Positions 7,317 to 15,893 are shown, counted from the stretch's first letter. The stretch: 64,000 bases of DNA from Desulfobacula toluolica Tol2 (GCF_000307105.1 NC_018645.1:2120578-2184577), one strand, 5' to 3'. Notes: generated from the letters alone by a model not told the origin. Made by a program: numbers and translations.

Positions 7317-8609
7317 ATGCAGATCAGTGATTTGATTATTTTATGTATTCTTCTAGGTTGTATGACAACCTATGTACCGGTTTTTTTATGCCTGTTTTTT
7401 ACGGCAACCATAGGTTTTGTTGTTTTTCTGGATATGCCCCTGGCTCTTTTAGCACAAACGCTTTTCAGAAGTCTTGATAATTTCTCATTGGTGGTTGTGC
7501 TGTTTTTTATTCTTTGCGGTAACATCATGAGTAAGGGAAAGACCGTTGAAAAATTGATCAATCTGGCCAATGCACTGGTCAGCTGGTTGCCGGGAGGACT
7601 GGGAATGGCGGGTGTTATTGGCTGTGGTCTGTTTGGTGCCATTTCGGGCTCTACAGTTGCCACGGTGGTGGCACTGGGTGGGTTCATGATTCCGGCCCTT
7701 ATCAGAAACGGCTATGATGAGGATTATACACTGGGGCTTATGACTACCTCACCGAATTTAGGGGTTATTATTCCTCCGAGTATCAGTATGATCTTTTATT
7801 CAATGATCAGTAACGTATCCTTAGAGGGACTCTTTATTACAGGATTTGTTCCCGGTGTTCTCATCATTGGCTGTGTATGTCTTTATACCTGGCTAAAGTA
7901 TAGAAATAGAACAGATATCAACAGATTGCCCGCTCCGGATTTTATGCAGCTTTTTTCTATTTTTAAGGAAGGCTTCTGGGCATTCATGCTGATTGTCATT
8001 ATTTTCGGCGGCATTTTTTCCGGTATGTTCACTGCCAATGAAGCTGCTGTCGTTGCCAGTGTATATGCATTTTTTGTTGAACTGTTTATTTACAAGTCTA
8101 TAGATTTTAAAGATGTAAAAGAGATAACAGTCAGCTCTGCTGTAACAAGTGCAACTTTGTTGTTGATTGTTGCATCTGCAACCTGTTTTGGAAGATATCT
8201 GACGTTTGAGAATATTCCCAACAGGGTTGCGGAAGTTGTGGTGGCAAGCATTCAGTCGCCATTTGTCTTTTTGATGGCCATGAACATCTTGTTGCTTGTG
8301 ATCGGCATGTTTATGGATATTATTTCCGCCACGTTGATCTTGGGTCCGGTCTTTCTTCCCCTGCTTGGGCCGTTTAATGTGGATCCCATGCATTTCGGGC
8401 TTATTATGACCGTAAACCTTGCCATTGGATACTGTACGCCGCCTATGGGGGTGAGTTTGTTTATTACGGGTTCGCTGGCGAAAAGGGATATTATTTATGT
8501 TTCAAGGGCGGTAATGCCTTTTCTGGCTATCCAGATTGGGGTTCTTTTCTTTCTAACGTATTTTCCTGAAGTTGTTCTTTTTCTGCCCAGGTTCTTTGGA
8601 TATTTATAA
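7317..8609 (+). CDS. TRAP transporter large permease, DctM family
   Basis: A 430-residue membrane protein with about 12 hydrophobic helices. It has DctM signatures: GLFGAISGSTVATVVALG near 100, SPNLGVIIPPSI near 150, and a C-terminal NLAIGYCTPPMGVSLF repeat. It couples sodium influx to uptake of the ligand held by DctP. A ribosome site AAAGGA precedes the ATG. It closes the catabolic locus and is followed by a strong terminator 40 bp after the stop. Confidence 0.93.
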   Translation: MQISDLIILCILLGCMTTYVPVFLCLFFTATIGFVVFLDMPLALLAQTLFRSLDNFSLVVVLFFILCGNIMSKGKTVEKLINLANALVSWLPGGLGMAGVIGCGLFGAISGSTVATVVALGGFMIPALIRNGYDEDYTLGLMTTSPNLGVIIPPSISMIFYSMISNVSLEGLFITGFVPGVLIIGCVCLYTWLKYRNRTDINRLPAPDFMQLFSIFKEGFWAFMLIVIIFGGIFSGMFTANEAAVVASVYAFFVELFIYKSIDFKDVKEITVSSAVTSATLLLIVASATCFGRYLTFENIPNRVAEVVVASIQSPFVFLMAMNILLLVIGMFMDIISATLILGPVFLPLLGPFNVDPMHFGLIMTVNLAIGYCTPPMGVSLFITGSLAKRDIIYVSRAVMPFLAIQIGVLFFLTYFPEVVLFLPRFFGYL

Positions 8610-8648
8610 AAACAGCTAAAACGTCAGGTACTTTACCTGACAAATAAA

Positions 8649-8694
8649 AAAGCCGGTATTCATTAAGAAGTTTTCTTATGAATACCGGCTTTTG
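8649..8694 (+). terminator. Rho-independent terminator after dctM
   Basis: AGCCGGTATTCAT at 8651-8663 and ATGAATACCGGCT at 8678-8690 form a perfect 13-bp stem with a 14-nt loop, flanked by A-rich and T-rich tracts. It ends the catabolic operon and, read the other way, could also end the minus-strand gene at 8799-9356. Confidence 0.85.
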
Positions 8695-8798
8695 CTTGTT
8701 CTGTAATATTTATGTTGATGTATGATGTCCCTGACCTTGGATTTAGTGAACCCTTTCCTTAAACTGAATTAAATCCTGGGCCTATTTTTTATCCGGGG

Positions 8799-9356
8799 TT
8801 ATATCCCTTTATCGATGATGTTTTTGTCGTGTAAGAGTCTTTCCTGAATGCCCCTTGAGACTTCCCAGTTTTTTTCAAAATCATTCCAGAAATCTTTGTT
8901 ATCATCTTTCCAGCCTTTCCCAAAACGCTGGTTAAAATGATTCCCAAGCTTTTCAAACAAAAGTTTCCACACTGGTTTGCCCTGGTTTTTTTCTCCCAAA
9001 AGTTCATTGAGCAATGAATCAAGCTCGCTTAAATGTTCTTTTGAAAGATAGGAAATAGCTCCTTTTTTAATTGACTGCATCAAGGATTCCGGATTCAGAG
9101 AGTTGGCCGTTAACATAACAGCCGGAATATCTCTTTTTACGCATTCTTCCAACAGTTTGATTCCGTTAACGCCCATAATGTCAAGAATGGCAAGATCATA
9201 TTGTGTCTGGTGAATTTTTTCAGAAGCGGTTTCGTAGTCCTGTGCAATGTCCACTTTTGCTTCATCCAGAATTTCCTGTATGGTTTCAATTACATCCCAT
9301 TCATCGTCAACAGCCAATATATGTTTGTCTTTGAGAAAAGAACCGGTTTGTGTCAT
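8799..9356 (-). CDS. Response-regulator receiver protein with uncharacterised C-terminal region
   Basis: A 185-residue protein. Residues about 10-125 form a CheY-like receiver: the acidic pair in AVDDEWD, the phospho-acceptor Asp in LAILDIMGV, the Thr of VMLTAN and the Lys of YLSKEH. The remaining 60 residues are rich in Trp, Lys and Asp and match no output domain I recognise (no HTH, GGDEF or HD motif). AAGGAG precedes the ATG. No histidine kinase gene is nearby, so it is an orphan regulator that probably acts by protein contact. Confidence 0.85.
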   Translation of the reverse strand: MTQTGSFLKDKHILAVDDEWDVIETIQEILDEAKVDIAQDYETASEKIHQTQYDLAILDIMGVNGIKLLEECVKRDIPAVMLTANSLNPESLMQSIKKGAISYLSKEHLSELDSLLNELLGEKNQGKPVWKLLFEKLGNHFNQRFGKGWKDDNKDFWNDFEKNWEVSRGIQERLLHDKNIIDKGI

Positions 9357-9552
9357 TTTTTTTCTCCTTGTTAGAAAATATATAAGTCAAAAAATATATA
9401 AGTTAAAAGATATATAAAGGGATAAATGATATTTAGCTTAAAATAAAGTTGTCAGTATCCTTGATTTGAATATTAGATACTAGTTTTTTAAATTTTTTAT
9501 TAATACAAATAAGGTAATAAAAGCATCATGAAAAGTCAAGCTATTACAGGCG

Positions 9553-10632
9553 CTAAGATAAAAAATCCTTTCGGCAGAATGCGGTTTGGGGATGATCTGA
9601 ATAGGTTACCTCCATTGAGTGATCCTGCATCATTTCTACAGTGAGTAATTCATTCAAGATCAGTTCCTTTTCCTGATTGGTTGTGACTGGAAAACCATAA
9701 GGTATATTTTTATGTTTCAAGAGTTTGTCCGATGCTATCCGTTCATCAACAAAAACAAGGTGTTTTTTTAATCTGTTTTCCATATGTTGGTTGGACAGAT
9801 CTATAATATTTTCTTTGATCCGGGGTATGGATTCGTTAAAATCATTATCAATTTCAAATCCGATTGTATTTCTGGCTGAAGCCATGGATGCGGCCATGGT
9901 GGTTCCTGTGCCGACAAAAGGATCAAGTACATTATCCCCTTTAACAGAATACATATTGATCAGCCGGTAGGCCAGTTCAAATGGAAAGGCAGCACTTTTG
10001 TCTCTGGAAGCTTTGTCAATAAGTCCTTGACGAGTTCCTTTGATATCAAACCAGATGTCTGAGAAAAAAGTATTTCTTTCTTCCCAGAATATTGCGCTTT
10101 GTCTTCTGTTGAGTTTTTCAGGATTGCTCTTAAATTCGCGTTTTCCGCCTTTTCTGACAATCAGGATATATTCGTGTTCCAAGGTGACATAAGCGCCTGC
10201 CGGCAACATACCTGATCCCATGAATTTATTGGGCGCGTTGGTCTGTTTTCTCCATATTATTTCAGGCAGAATTGAGAACCCAAGCTTGACAAGATATTGA
10301 AGAATCCTTGAATGGTTTGAGTAAACTGCAAAATTTGAGTTGATTGTTCGTGTGGCATCTGCGATATTGATACAGGCAAATCCGCCGGTTTTTAAGACCC
10401 TGAAAATTTCATCCCATACCGAATCAAGTATTTTGTGCATAAGTTCAAATGCTTTGTGGCCGTCTTTTTTATTAAGGGCTTTTGCAATTGCATTATTCTG
10501 AGAAGAAAAGATATCATCCCACATCTCAATCATGGGATAGGGAGGCGATGTAACAATAAGGTCAATAGTTTTTGATGGTATCAAGTCAAGATTGCTTGAA
10601 TCCTGAAAAAAAATTGTATGGGTTGTTTTCAT
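9553..10632 (-). CDS. Solitary DNA methyltransferase (N4-cytosine/N6-adenine, beta class)
   Basis: A 359-residue S-adenosylmethionine-dependent DNA methyltransferase. The catalytic motif IV TSPPYP lies near the N-terminus (IDLIVTSPPYP) and the SAM-binding motif I DPFVGTGTT lies near residue 235. That order is the beta class, which includes N4-cytosine and N6-adenine enzymes. The start at MKTTHTIFFQDSS is preferred; an in-frame extension to 10665 has a poor leader and falls outside the conserved domain. No restriction endonuclease is adjacent, so it may be an orphan regulatory methylase or a relic of an R-M system. About 100 C-terminal residues after motif I are unassigned and may help recognise the target. 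Confidence 0.85.
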   Translation of the reverse strand: MKTTHTIFFQDSSNLDLIPSKTIDLIVTSPPYPMIEMWDDIFSSQNNAIAKALNKKDGHKAFELMHKILDSVWDEIFRVLKTGGFACINIADATRTINSNFAVYSNHSRILQYLVKLGFSILPEIIWRKQTNAPNKFMGSGMLPAGAYVTLEHEYILIVRKGGKREFKSNPEKLNRRQSAIFWEERNTFFSDIWFDIKGTRQGLIDKASRDKSAAFPFELAYRLINMYSVKGDNVLDPFVGTGTTMAASMASARNTIGFEIDNDFNESIPRIKENIIDLSNQHMENRLKKHLVFVDERIASDKLLKHKNIPYGFPVTTNQEKELILNELLTVEMMQDHSMEVTYSDHPQTAFCRKDFLS

Positions 10633-10808
10633 AAGTGTTATTCTCAGTAATAAAATTTGGGTCAAACCATAACAAGTTTATGATTTTTTGTATAGCCTCT
10701 TCAGATTCAGTGTTTAATAACCCTCAAGACTGATTTGTCCAAAATCCAATTGCCCAAAATTTGTCTGCCGAAAAGTTGTCCGGTTGATACTTGTAGTAAA
10801 GGCACTTA

Positions 10809-10941
10809 GGCGCAATATCATAAATAAATAGCCCGCAAGAAAATTCTGTAACTGCTGTCTGAAATTTGGAAATAGTGGGCTGTGACCAAACCGTTTATAG
10901 ATAAACTGAGCCTATGGAACATTTTAATTTGATATTGCGCC
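10809..10941 (+). mobile_element. 133-bp MITE-like element, copy 1
   Basis: The ends are perfect inverted repeats, GGCGCAATATCA and TGATATTGCGCC, with TTA directly repeated on both sides (10806-10808 and 10942-10944). A second copy of exactly 133 bp at 60937-61069 has the same internal sequence with about ten differences and is flanked by TAA on both sides. There is no coding capacity. Three-base TNA duplications resemble those of some IS5-group transposases, so it is probably a non-autonomous derivative of such an element. Confidence 0.8.
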
Positions 10942-11179
10942 TTAAATATTTAAATGTATGGATTAATTGTGTCTGTCTTTTAACCATTCCAAATATAGTT
11001 TGAAAAATAATTTTAGTTTTTTTAAAGTTCAGTCTTAGGTTGAACGATATCATAGATATCTGGACAGGTATTGTTAGTATTAATTCAATTTGATTGTGTC
11101 CGGCTTATATTCTTGAGCTTTTTTTTGTACTGCAGGTTTATTTTCTTGGCAAGAACCATTTAATGGGTGACCTGTATGC

Positions 11180-11274
11180 TATAACTGCCACGGGCAGACT
11201 TGGTCTTTCACCTTGGTTTGCTCACAACAAAGATTGAAAGTCACTGTTTGGATTTTTGAAGACTTTCATATAAA
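11180..11274 (-). repeat. Dispersed intergenic hairpin repeat, copy C
   Basis: On the minus strand it carries TATATGAAAGTCTTCAAAAA, CCAAACAG, ACTTTCA and the paired AAACCAAGG / CTTGGT-type arms before TCTGCCCGTGGCA. It lies 79 bp upstream of the gene at 11353. Apart from this repeat and the MITE, the 720 bp between 10633 and 11352 show no gene. Confidence 0.7.
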
Positions 11275-11352
11275 CATAACTTAAGTTCGAAAATTGAGGT
11301 ATCAAATTAAAGAGTCTCAAACAAATGAAGTTTGGAAGGGAAATATAAAAAC

Positions 11353-11883
11353 ATGAAAACATCAATTATTTCAGGACATTCGTTGGATTATAAACTGAAT
11401 CAATTTTCAGCTTCTGTTAAAAGTGATCGCAGTATTCAGGCAAGCAAAAAATCCATGGAATTGAACATGATATCCAGTCAATTCAGTATCAGCGTCAAAT
11501 CCCAAGCCTTTGAAAATTTTAACAAACAGGGCATCTTGCTGAAGGAAAATTTTTCTTTAGAATCCATGGATTTGAAACTTGACGCTCCTGGTTCTGATTT
11601 AAATCAAATTTCAGATCCTCAGTCGCTTTTTGGCGAAAATGATTATTGGGGAGTCAAAAAGACATCTGAACGTATCTCCGATTTCGTTCTTCAGGGGGCG
11701 GGTGATGATCTTGAGCGTTTGAAATCAGGAAGAGAAGGTGTTTTGCGGGGATTTCAGGAAGCTGAAAAAGCATGGGGCGGCAAATTACCGGATATTTCAT
11801 ATGGAACCATGGAGAAGAGTCTTGAGGCCATTGATGAAAAAATTCGAGAGCTTGGAGGATCTGTGATAGATCTTTCTACTTAG
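11353..11883 (+). CDS. Uncharacterised 176-residue protein
   Basis: A soluble protein without signal peptide or membrane segment. The N-terminal 80 residues are rich in Ser and Gln (VKSDRSIQASKKS, SSQFSISVKSQ) and look disordered. The C-terminal half is predicted helical around ERISDFVLQGAGDDLERLKS and GFQEAEKAWGGKLPDIS. That half faintly recalls the DUF5610-type domain, but I cannot confirm it. The start is the ATG at 11353, 12 nt after GGAAGGG; a TTG seven codons upstream would overlap that ribosome site. It stands alone between a repeat and the nitrilase gene. Confidence 0.6.
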   Translation: MKTSIISGHSLDYKLNQFSASVKSDRSIQASKKSMELNMISSQFSISVKSQAFENFNKQGILLKENFSLESMDLKLDAPGSDLNQISDPQSLFGENDYWGVKKTSERISDFVLQGAGDDLERLKSGREGVLRGFQEAEKAWGGKLPDISYGTMEKSLEAIDEKIRELGGSVIDLST

Positions 11884-12017
11884 AAATTTTTATCTGTACA
11901 AAATAGCCTTAGGATAAAAAGATTGACGATGTAAGGGTGAAATTATATGGTGAGGAGGTGTTGATTCATAGTAAGGCTTTGAAAGGTAAAGCTTGAAAAA
12001 AAGGAAGATTGAGAAAG

Positions 12018-12803
12018 TTGAAAAAAAAGATTAAAGCTGGTGTTGTACAGTTTGATATAAAAAACGGGCAAATTGAAACCAATTTGAATAAAGCTTTTGA
12101 ATATTTGGAGAAGCTGGTATCTCAAGGTGTCTCTCTTGCAGTCCTGCCGGAAATGTTTCCCTGTTCTTTTGACAATGAAAATTTAAGTCTGCATTCAGAA
12201 AAAACAGATAAGGTAGTTGAAAAACTTTCTTTTTTTGCCGGAGAAAATAAGATCGCCATAGTAGGAACGCTTCCTGAAAAGAAAGCAAATAAAATTTACA
12301 ATACCATGGTGTTCATTGATGTGGATGGAAAAGTAAACGGGGTATATAGAAAACTGCACCTTTTTCGGTTGACCGGTGAACATCTGTATTATACTGCCGG
12401 AGATAAAATTGTTACAATCGATTCAAGTTTTGGAAAAATAGGACTGATGACTTGTTATGATTTGAGGTTTCCGGAGCTTGCCAGATCACTGTTTTTGCAG
12501 GGCGCTCAAATGATTGTTGTTTCGGCGCAGTGGCCGGAATCCAGAAAATGTCATTGGAAAACCCTGGTCACGGCAAGGTCGGTTGAAAATCAATTGTTCA
12601 TGGTCTGTTCAAACCGGACAGGCAGTGATGATTTATTGCATTTTCCAGGGATGTCCATGATTGTGGATCCCATGGGTAATGTCATTGCAGATGCCGGATG
12701 TGATGAAACAAGTGTTTTTGCGAAGATTGATTATGGCCTTGTGAAAACGGCCAGAGCGTTAATTCCCTGCATGACGGACAGGAGACCTGATGTCTATGGA
12801 TAA
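12018..12803 (+). CDS. Carbon-nitrogen hydrolase (nitrilase superfamily, omega-amidase-like)
   Basis: A 261-residue nitrilase-fold amidohydrolase. The Glu-Lys-Cys triad is visible: E in AVLPEMFPCS near 45, K in YRKLHLFR near 114 and C in GLMTCYDLRFPELAR near 146. It would hydrolyse a small amide or nitrile; the branch resembles omega-amidase/YafV-type enzymes, but the substrate is unknown. The TTG at 12018 is preferred because GGAAG lies 10 nt upstream. The TTG at 12009 is too close to that site. It overlaps the next gene by 14 bp, giving a compact nitrilase-rfaE2-pgeF operon. Confidence 0.88.
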   Translation: MKKKIKAGVVQFDIKNGQIETNLNKAFEYLEKLVSQGVSLAVLPEMFPCSFDNENLSLHSEKTDKVVEKLSFFAGENKIAIVGTLPEKKANKIYNTMVFIDVDGKVNGVYRKLHLFRLTGEHLYYTAGDKIVTIDSSFGKIGLMTCYDLRFPELARSLFLQGAQMIVVSAQWPESRKCHWKTLVTARSVENQLFMVCSNRTGSDDLLHFPGMSMIVDPMGNVIADAGCDETSVFAKIDYGLVKTARALIPCMTDRRPDVYG

Positions 12804-13278
12804 AATTTCCACTTTTTCTGAGATTAAAATATTATCCAGGCAATATAAGAATGCTTACAAGACCATTGTATTTACCAATGGATGTTTCGATATCCTTCAT
12901 GCCGGCCATGTAAAATACTTAACCCATGCGGCAGAATTTGGAGATGTATTGATTTTAGGGCTCAATTCCGACAATTCTGTGAAACGTATCAAAGGAGAAA
13001 AACGTCCTGTTTTGTCTCAGGATCATAGATCTTATGTTATTGCATCCCTTGCTTGCATTGATCATGTAGTATTGTTTGATGAACCTGATCCTGAAAAATT
13101 GATTGAAGCCATCTGTCCTGATGTACTTGTTAAAGGGGCGGATTGGTCCGAAGATCAGATCATTGGAGCAGATTTTGTAAAACGCAATGGGGGGCGCGTA
13201 GAAAGGGTCATTTTGGAACCTGATATTTCCACAACAAAGATTATAGAACGAATCGGCACTCTTTATTATGGAAGATAA
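12790..13278 (+). CDS. rfaE2: D-glycero-beta-D-manno-heptose 1-phosphate adenylyltransferase (RfaE domain II)
   Basis: A 162-residue cytidylyltransferase-fold protein with FTNGCFDILHAGHVKYL near 27 (the HxGH nucleotide-binding motif). DNSVKRIKGEKRPV and VKGADW are typical of HldE/RfaE2. It makes ADP-heptose for the inner core of lipopolysaccharide. It is the stand-alone adenylyltransferase; the kinase half of HldE is not fused and not in the window. It overlaps both neighbours, 14 bp upstream and 11 bp downstream, so translation is probably coupled. Confidence 0.93.
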   Translation: MSMDKISTFSEIKILSRQYKNAYKTIVFTNGCFDILHAGHVKYLTHAAEFGDVLILGLNSDNSVKRIKGEKRPVLSQDHRSYVIASLACIDHVVLFDEPDPEKLIEAICPDVLVKGADWSEDQIIGADFVKRNGGRVERVILEPDISTTKIIERIGTLYYGR

Positions 13279-13993
13279 TGATATCAACGTCTATGAATTT
13301 GAGCTTTTTAAAGCCTGTCCTAATATCGTTCACGGCATATTTACCAGGATGAACAAAATTCTTGTAGCTCCCTTTGATTCTTTGAAAATTGGTATTGATT
13401 CTAAAATTGGGCGAAAACCCCTTGTTCTTTTAAATCAGGTTCATGGGGATACGATCAAGGTGTTAAAAAAATATGACACTGAATTAACTGAAAATTTTGA
13501 TTTGAGAAAAGAGACCAGCACAGCTGACGGTGTCATTACCAATATAAAGGACGTGGCGCTTGTGATACGGGTGGCTGATTGTCAGTCGGTCATGATGTAT
13601 GATCCGGTGAAAAAAGTTATTGCAAACATTCATTCCGGCTGGCGTGGAAGCGTTAAAAATATTATTGGAAATTGCCTGGACAAAATGATTTTAGAGTTTG
13701 GCTGTCAGCCTGAAGATATTATTGCAGGTATTTCTCCATCCCTTGGCCCATGTTGTTCTGAATTTATTAATTATAAGGATGAAATCCCAAAAAGATTATG
13801 GAAGTATAAAATTGAAGATAAAAATTATTTTAATTTTTGGGAAATGAGTTCGGATCAGCTTATGGATAAAGGGGTTAAAAAAGAACATATTGAAAATATG
13901 GAAATTTGTACAAAATGTCATACAGATCTGTTTTATTCTTTTCGGGGTGAAAAGACTGCCGGTAGATTTGCTTGTGTGATATCAATGTGTTGA
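13268..13993 (+). CDS. pgeF: Peptidoglycan editing factor / YfiH-LACC1 family purine nucleosidase
   Basis: A 241-residue protein of the YfiH (DUF152) family. The metal and active-site residues lie in LLNQVHGD, ADCQSVMMYDP, NIHSGWRG near 120 and SLGPCCSEF. Family members have been described as polyphenol oxidases, purine nucleoside phosphorylases/adenosine deaminases and a peptidoglycan editing factor (E. coli PgeF). The ATG overlaps the end of rfaE2 by 11 bp, consistent with an envelope-related operon. Family assignment is firm; the exact activity is debated. Confidence 0.92.
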   Translation: MEDNDINVYEFELFKACPNIVHGIFTRMNKILVAPFDSLKIGIDSKIGRKPLVLLNQVHGDTIKVLKKYDTELTENFDLRKETSTADGVITNIKDVALVIRVADCQSVMMYDPVKKVIANIHSGWRGSVKNIIGNCLDKMILEFGCQPEDIIAGISPSLGPCCSEFINYKDEIPKRLWKYKIEDKNYFNFWEMSSDQLMDKGVKKEHIENMEICTKCHTDLFYSFRGEKTAGRFACVISMC

Positions 13994-14006
13994 TATGTGC
14001 TGGGCT

Positions 14007-14089
14007 TTTTTATATGAAAGTCTTCAAAAATTCAAACAGCAACTTTTGATTTTTGTTGTGGCGGTTTGATCTGCCATGGTCGTTATATG
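14007..14089 (+). repeat. Dispersed intergenic hairpin repeat, copy D
   Basis: It begins TATATGAAAGTCTTCAAAAA, then TCAAACAGCAACTTTT, a TTTGTTGTGGCGG tract and TGATCTGCCATGG. This is the short-tail form with the GGC..GATCTGCC palindrome. It fills most of the pgeF-selD gap. Confidence 0.75.
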
Positions 14090-14127
14090 GGAAATTGAAA
14101 CGAAAAAAAGTAAATGGAAAAAAGTAA

Positions 14128-15177
14128 ATGGAAAAAAGTAATACCGTATTTTTGACACAGAAAGTAAAAGCATCCGGTTGAGCTGCCAAACTTGATCCAG
14201 GGACGCTGGATCGAATTGTTCAAGGACTTGAAATAAAATCGCATCCAAACCTGATTGTCGGACTTGATTCGCCGGATGATGCGGGTGTATATAAGCTGGA
14301 TTCACAGACAGCCCTTATCCAGACTCTTGATTTTTTAACACCGGTTACTGATTCACCTTATGAATTTGGTCAGATTGCTGCTGCTAATTCTTTGAGTGAT
14401 GTCTATGCCATGGGGGGCAGACCCATAACAGTTATGAATATCGTCTGTTTTCCCAGCTGTGATCTTGCTGAGGATATTCTGGCCAAAACCTTAAAGGGTG
14501 GCATGGATAAGATTAATGAGTCTGGTGCCGTTCTTGTCGGCGGTCATTCAGTGGAGGATGATGAGTTTAAGTACGGGCTTTCCGTTACCGGTATTGTTCA
14601 CCCAGATAAGGTATTGACCAATGCTGCAGCTGCCACAGGGGATGCTGTTGTTTTAACAAAACCTGTGGGAACCGGAATCATGTCAACGGCCATAAAGGCA
14701 AAGCTTGCCACAAAAGAGAATATAAATGAATCCGTGTCGGTCATGTCCCTGTTAAACAAAGCTGCAGCCATGGTAATGACACAATTTAAGGTCAATGCCT
14801 GTACAGATGTTACAGGATTCGGACTGGCAGGGCATTTGCTGGAAATGGCAAAAGGATCAAAAAAAGAGATTACTCTCCATACCTCAAAGGTGCCTTTTTT
14901 AAACAGTGTGCTTGATTTTGCAAATATGGGAATGGTGCCGGCGGGGGCTCATAAAAACCGGAAGTTTTTTGAAGCATCGACTCATATTGATCCGGCTGTT
15001 GACAGGGCCGTGGTTGACCTGATGTTTGACCCACAAACATCAGGTGGTCTGTTGATCAGCCTGAACAAAGACATTGCCGGGGCCTGCGTTGAGAAAATGA
15101 AAATCAATGGTCAAAACGCCTGGATAGTTGGTGAAATTACCCGTGACAGCAATGCTGGATTTTTGAGAATGATTTAA
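14128..15177 (+). CDS. selD: Selenide, water dikinase (SelD) with in-frame UGA selenocysteine
   Basis: SelD makes selenophosphate from selenide and ATP. Reading from the ATG at 14128 gives MEKSNTVFLTQKVKASG, then UGA (14179-14181), then AAKLDPGTLDRIVQGLE, and onward without a break to the stop at 15177. That totals 349 residues, close to the usual 347. The UGA falls at the catalytic Cys17 position of E. coli SelD (SGxxxK context), so it encodes selenocysteine-18. A SECIS-like hairpin follows immediately. Later motifs also fit: LDSPDDAGV-type Asp residues, ANSLSDVYAMGG, and TDVTGFGLAGH near 230. A gene call that treats UGA as stop would begin at 14392 and lose 88 residues. AAAAAAG leader only, so the ribosome site is weak. 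Confidence 0.95.
14194..14212 (+). promoter_or_regulatory. Bacterial SECIS hairpin for selD
   Basis: GATCCAG (14194-14200), loop GGACG and CTGGATC (14206-14212) form a perfect 7-bp stem. The loop begins with GG and lies about 19 nt after the UGA, as expected for SelB-dependent elements inside the coding region. Two further A-U pairs can extend the base if one G bulges. Confidence 0.8.
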
Positions 15178-15273
15178 TGCGTTTTCACATTGACTTGAGA
15201 TTCAGCATATGTTATTTGCTCTCAAGATAAATTGATCTTTGAAGGCTAAAAGAGAGGATTTGGAAGGTATAAG

Positions 15274-15492
15274 ATGAAAAAGGAAACCGGCAAAACCGTC
15301 AGAGAACTTGGATATTTTGCCAGCCTTGGATTGTCCGTGGCAATTTCAATTTTTATCGGTCTTTTCATTGGAATCTGGCTGGATAAGAAATTTGATACAG
15401 ACCCTGTCCTGATGTTTATCGGGCTTGCATTTGGTATTGCGGCCGGATTCAGCAATATTATCAGAGCAGGTAAAAAGGGAAGAAAGTTTTAA
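15274..15492 (+). CDS. atpZ: AtpZ/AtpQ-like small membrane protein of the ATP synthase operon
   Basis: A 72-residue protein with two hydrophobic helices (about 15-38 and 45-65) separated by WLDKKFDTDP, the typical AtpZ/'F1F0-ATPase subunit' (DUF4405-independent) layout. It leads the Fo genes, and its stop overlaps the ATG of the next gene (TAATG). Such proteins are thought to help ATP synthase assembly or Mg/Ca handling. AGGATTTGGAAGG precedes the start. Identity rests on position and topology. Confidence 0.85.
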   Translation: MKKETGKTVRELGYFASLGLSVAISIFIGLFIGIWLDKKFDTDPVLMFIGLAFGIAAGFSNIIRAGKKGRKF

Positions 15493-15893
15493 TGCAGGAT
15501 CTTCATAAGATAGTTAATTTTGTTACAACTTCCAACTGGCTTTTATTGCTGTTCGGAGGAATGATCGGCCTGATGATGACCCCGGTAAAATTTGCTTTGG
15601 GAATCATTCTTGGTGGATTGATTGTGGCAATTAATTTTCATCTTTTGAAAAACACGCTTAAAAACATGTTTCACCCCGAAGTCGTATCAGAGCAAGGACG
15701 TTCGATTGTGAGCAATGTCCTGGTAAAATACTATATCCGATTTGCGATAAGCGGGACAGTGATTTTCCTGCTTATATCAAACCATATTGTGCATCCGCTG
15801 GGTCTTTTGGCGGGTCTGTCTGTGGTTGTGGCAAGCATGTTTATGGCTACGGTGCTTGAGTTAACAAGATTATTATTCAAGGAGGCGGTATAA
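15492..15893 (+). CDS. atpI: ATP synthase subunit I (AtpI family)
   Basis: A 133-residue protein with four predicted helices, including GGMIGLMMTPVKFALGIILG (about 23-42) and a C-terminal GLLAGLSVVVASMFMATVLE segment. It matches AtpI-like proteins that help assemble the c-ring. It overlaps atpZ by one base, and GGAGGCGG ahead of atpB lies at its own 3' end. The sequence is poorly conserved in this family, so the call depends on gene order. Confidence 0.82.
   Translation: MQDLHKIVNFVTTSNWLLLLFGGMIGLMMTPVKFALGIILGGLIVAINFHLLKNTLKNMFHPEVVSEQGRSIVSNVLVKYYIRFAISGTVIFLLISNHIVHPLGLLAGLSVVVASMFMATVLELTRLLFKEAV

Noticed and set aside
7893-8393. 166-codon minus-strand frame opposite dctM
   Set aside because: His/Asn/Lys-rich reverse of a membrane protein gene; no start signal.
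12009-12017. TTG start nine bases earlier for the nitrilase
   Set aside because: It lies one or two bases after GGAAG, too close for initiation; the TTG at 12018 is better spaced.
14114-14116. Upstream ATG as an alternative selD start
   Set aside because: Out of frame with the SelD reading; the in-frame codon just before 14128 is a stop.
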